64,000 bases of DNA from Stictocephala bisonia (Eukaryota; Arthropoda; Insecta; Hemiptera; Membracidae), in NCBI GenBank assembly GCA_035578905.1, contig JAQJVL010000104.1:1178001-1242000 (forward strand), in the 5' to 3' direction. Position 1 is the first letter of the stretch. Each line of letters starts with the position of its first letter. The translations under genes and the position numbers were made by a program. The notes beneath the pieces were generated by a model, which saw only the letters and a list, made by a program, of their open reading frames with translations, searched no databases and was not told the origin of the DNA. Of this stretch, positions 60,375 to 64,000 are shown one piece after another.

Positions 60375-60956
60375 ACTAGCTGTACCCGCCCGCTTCGCCG
60401 GTCATAATATTGAGTTTGATTTAGAACCTAATAGCTGAAAGAATTCGAGCATTTTTGCTTCTTCTACCAATATTAGATTTTTTAGGGGGAATGTCATAAA
60501 AAGTAAACTGCAAAACAAATAATTATTTATTTTTTTGTTTTCACGTTTCACCACATGTTTTAATTACCGAGGAAAAAAGGTTAACACCAAATATACACCT
60601 GATCAAGTAAAAGTAGTGTGTGCTACACTCTCAAGGTGAAATGTAGAACTACAATAAATCAAAACATATACAGTACTGTTGTGAGAACTTCAATCTGCTT
60701 ATGGCATGTGAAACTACATTAAACCACACAGTCATATGTTTTTTGTAAACAATTCAGATTCTCCATTTGAATAACATGGGATCTTTAGGAGCCCGTGGGG
60801 CAGGACCCTGTGGACGGATCTGCATCAAACTTCACAGAAACCATCTCGGGAGTATACAGGACAACATCCTAAAGTTTCATGGCGATCGGCTGGACGGTTT
60901 GGTAGCGCATAAAGGACAGACAGACAAACATACATTGGATTTTATATATATAGATT
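60375..60956 (+). repeat. Dispersed repeat starting ACTAGCTGTACCCGCCCGC
   Basis: The start (ACTAGCTGTACCCGCCCGCT), the closing part (TTTCATGGCGATCGGCTGGA, AAAGGACAGACAGACAAACA) and the TTTTATATATATAGATT end are typical of a widespread arthropod repeat, probably SINE-like or a short non-LTR 3' end. The 63-codon frame inside is a by-product. A diverged second copy lies at 62929-63332. Confidence 0.7.
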
Positions 60957-62928
60957 AAAAAAACACATTCAAAATATAACACATGTTTATCATTTAAAAT
61001 AGTAACATTTAAGTTCAAAATACTATTTACAAACCATTATTATACTATTATTACCACTACTATAATAAACAAATATTTATACTTATGTATTACAGCTCTG
61101 TACATAAGTAAAATAAATGTACGTAAAAGTGAAAATTACAAAATTAGGGATGTAGAGCGAAGCGAGTTCATCATCGCCAACTACTTTGTAGTAACAACAG
61201 TAGGCTAATATATTACATTATTGTCAACTATAAATTCACGGCAGTCATTAAGTATTTACGATTTAAAATAGTAAATTGTCTTAGTTAATCTAAATGCTAA
61301 TTTTATGTATGTTTTGTTCCGATTAGTTTTTGTAAACCTGTAATATATAGACTATAATTTGAAAAGAAACATGAATATTAAAAACACATGTTTAGATTAT
61401 ATTTAGTCAGTCAGGATTTAATATATATCTCTGAAGTGGGTGAAAAATACCAGTAAGACAAAATATCTTGAATTAGAAAAAAAGTCCATATTGTTGCACA
61501 AAGTAAGATTGATATAGTATAATGTCATTTGAAAATGACCACCTACTTTTTGTAGGACTAACAAAGTCTTTTAAAAATTTTCTTTAAGTATATTTTTTAC
61601 TAGTTATAAAATACAGATTTATTTGTTTTTCTATTTAATAATCAATTTACAAATACCTTATCACCCTAATATAAATAAATTAGAGGTTTGTTTTCGTCGG
61701 ATCGTTCTTATTCCAGTATAAATGTTTTCAAGTTATGTGGTAAAGCTAACTATTAAGAACTTACTTAAAGAAGTTTTCACTGGATCTGCTTAAACGTTCG
61801 ATATGTATAAGTACTTATTATAATAAGTCTAAGAAAGTCCGCTCTCAGTGTTTTTTTCGCTACAATGATTACAGCTTCATTGTCATCTTCATGTTTTGTG
61901 ACTAAGAATGATTTATTTAATAGCAGTATTAAAACACTTAATGTTCTGCTGCAAAAACATTTATACGAACAGAATACATTTGTGTGTATAGTTCTTAAAA
62001 TATGAAAATATAAACTATCATTTTCGTTATATCAATTCTTTATTAAATTGCTAGTCAGTATTTATTTATTTTTAATACTTACTTAACGTCCTTTTTGTAA
62101 TGATGAAATATTACAACGCTATAAAATGAAATATTAGAGTACATCTTAGCATGTGAATTGTAATCAATAAATTTTTTTAAACCAAAAGTCAACAAGTATT
62201 TGTTTTAAAATGTTGTGTACTTGGAGCCAAATGTTATTTATAATCCACGATGAGAACCAAAGAACGTGGTGACTTAAGATTATTAAGTAGAGAATAGAAA
62301 ATATGGCATTTAAATGTAAATGAAGTAAGTTAAATTTGAAAACGAGCAGATCTTTTCCTTAAATTTTGTATCTGTATTCCAAAAGAACATGTTGTAGTGA
62401 AACTTTCAGGTTGAACCTTAAACATTGTTTAATTGGGATATTTAAAATTTAAAGTAAATTATGTAATGAGGAAGACAAAGGTTGTTGGACATTTGCCATC
62501 ATTACGTGAAAAATACCAATTACGACGTTTTGATTTGGTAAATCCCAAATATCTTTCAAGCACTAAAAACTAGATAACGTCTACACAAACATGTTATAAA
62601 ACTACGTTCTTAAACTAATAAACTTATCTACAACCTTTGTCTTCCTCATCTGATACTCCATCATTAATAATTTTTTTAACAAAGTTAAATTATGTAAGTT
62701 TTATAAAAAACAAACAGAATCTTACCTTAAATGTTGTATTTGCATTCCAAAAGGACATGTTGAAGTGTTACTAACTTTCAAGATGAAGTTAATAAGTAAA
62801 AAGTTAATCGCTGTTTGTCTATTGCAAATGATTTCATTTATTTTATATATGGTAGTATCTCTGTAATATTAGCAATAACTTTAATCATGCAACACTGCAG
62901 GATATTCATCTTTGTCCTTATATTAAAT
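60957..62928. other. No gene recognised; AT-rich
   Basis: No supported gene. The sequences around 62350-62400 and 62710-62770 share CAAAA/GGACATGTTG(T/A)AGTG phrases, a diverged local duplication. Confidence 0.4.
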
Positions 62929-63332
62929 ACTAGCTCTACCTGCTCGCTTCACCGATCATAATTTTTAGTTTGCTTATATAATCGAAATGTGCAGCAAGCT
63001 TTCAGTTTACTCTATATGTTCCCAGCATCTTAAAAGTGTAGCCTACCACAATAATGTTATTCAATTTGTTTTAATTTTACAGCTGTTAATCAAATTAATA
63101 AAGCTTCATAAGAATACCGTGGGAATTTTGGAGGCCAGTGGGACGGAGTTGTAAGGTCACAGAGGAAAATCCTTTCTTAGTGAGCCTGTAGGGGGCCAAG
63201 ATTAACCTATCTATGTTCAAAATGACCAGTCAATTGGACGTATAGTATTGGAGAAATTGTAATGAGAGGTAAATAGCTTTTGTATATACCATTATGGATT
63301 TAAATGTCCAGAAACTCTTTTATATATAGATT
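62929..63332 (+). repeat. Second copy of the ACTAGCT…TATATATAGATT repeat
   Basis: It starts ACTAGCTCTACCTGCTCGCT and ends TTTTATATATAGATT like the 60375 copy; the middle is diverged and shorter. Same orientation. Confidence 0.6.
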
Positions 63333-64000
63333 CTGGACAGTAACTGAGTTAAATATTTTGTTCGCTGATATACTGTTACTAACTACAAACATTGTATAAG
63401 GTGATTGGAAACTATTAAAATTCTATCTACATATTCTTCTTTAAAACGTGAACGTGTTGTATTAAAGGAATAGTATTCATTATTTAAAATATATTATTTT
63501 ACCATTCTACACGCATGATTTTCCGTTAAAAAAAAAATGAAATCTAAGCTTATTATTTGTATAAGGTGTCGAATGAGAATCTATAAACCTCGTATACGTA
63601 ACATGATTACCTCTAAAATTGAAGTTTTCGGTTTTTCGAAGTTTTGAAAACCTTCCTAATTCTCCTTGCATTAATGATGATTAGGAACAATTCTCCTTGA
63701 AAATACAAAATGTTCTACAAACAAATTTATTTCAGTTACTGTAATTTAAAAACAAACAAACAAACATTGTTCAAACGTACAAGAAAGGAGACTCACAAGT
63801 AGTGCGTTAATAGTTAAAGTGCATCTTGCACATAGTGTCCTTAACATAATATTCATAAGTGTGGTTTGGTCTGACCTGTGCAACTTACGTACAATACCCG
63901 GCGGAGTACAGGCCTGTGACACAATGAACACAGGATCGCATTGTCTCCCTCGCAACGTTGCTCATTGTTGAATATCGCACGACAAAACCGTACTTTGCCA
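63333..64000. other. No gene recognised
   Basis: AT-rich until about 63760, then of more balanced composition to the end. A 69-codon minus frame (63746-63955) resembles nothing I know; an exon continuing past the window edge cannot be excluded. Confidence 0.35.

Overview
This is eukaryotic, AT-rich DNA, almost certainly from an insect. The evidence is TTAGG-type telomere-like repeats (CCTAA on the + strand) at about 15.3, 29.6 and 32.6 kb, Jockey-type and Penelope-type retroelement relics, several hAT-type elements with 8-bp target duplications, and a P-element-type transposon. A hemipteran is my best guess, from the general style of the repeats; I cannot prove it from the sequence. I see no bacterial genes, operons or CRISPR arrays. 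No complete host protein-coding gene is recognisable; the window reads as intergenic or intronic DNA filled with mobile elements and tandem repeats.

Layout. 0-5 kb: a 22-bp minisatellite and a broken Jockey-like reverse transcriptase. 8.6-9.25 kb: a 21-bp minisatellite. 11.2-12.3 kb: a hAT-type element with a perfect 8-bp target duplication, next to a transposase N-terminal fragment. 14.8-17.5 kb: a composite island with telomere-like repeats, then 136-bp and 116-bp tandem arrays. 18.8-22.35 kb: a second broken reverse transcriptase, an inverted-repeat element containing 5S-like and tRNA-like segments, and a hAT-type element with a tandem array inside it. 22.96-23.91 kb: a nearly pure 952-bp TG repeat. 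24.7-25.8 kb: a Penelope-like remnant. 25.9-33.3 kb: two copies of a CAGGGTGG-ended element, 86-bp and 157-bp tandem arrays, and a 453-bp inverted-repeat element inside a minisatellite. 34.6-37.6 kb: more arrays and a second Penelope-like remnant with a hammerhead-like motif. 41.3-44.7 kb: 35/70-bp and 36-bp arrays. 47.9-51.6 kb: an apparently intact P-type transposon. 52.5-55.4 kb: 70-bp and 36/72-bp arrays. 55.4-64 kb: a hAT-type MITE, a CpG-rich candidate promoter and first exon (57.1-57.6 kb), and two copies of a dispersed repeat.

The one intact protein gene is the P-type transposase (48584-51094, minus strand). It has a THAP zinc finger, a coiled coil and all the acidic residues expected of a DDE catalytic core. 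It lies between 207-bp terminal inverted repeats that I read as identical and is flanked by a 9-bp direct repeat, so it looks recently mobile. Most other long open frames are translations of tandem repeats (for example 8.7-9.3, 23, 27-28.4 and 53.8-55.2 kb) and are not annotated as genes. By my spans, tandem repeats take up about 12 kb, close to a fifth of the window.
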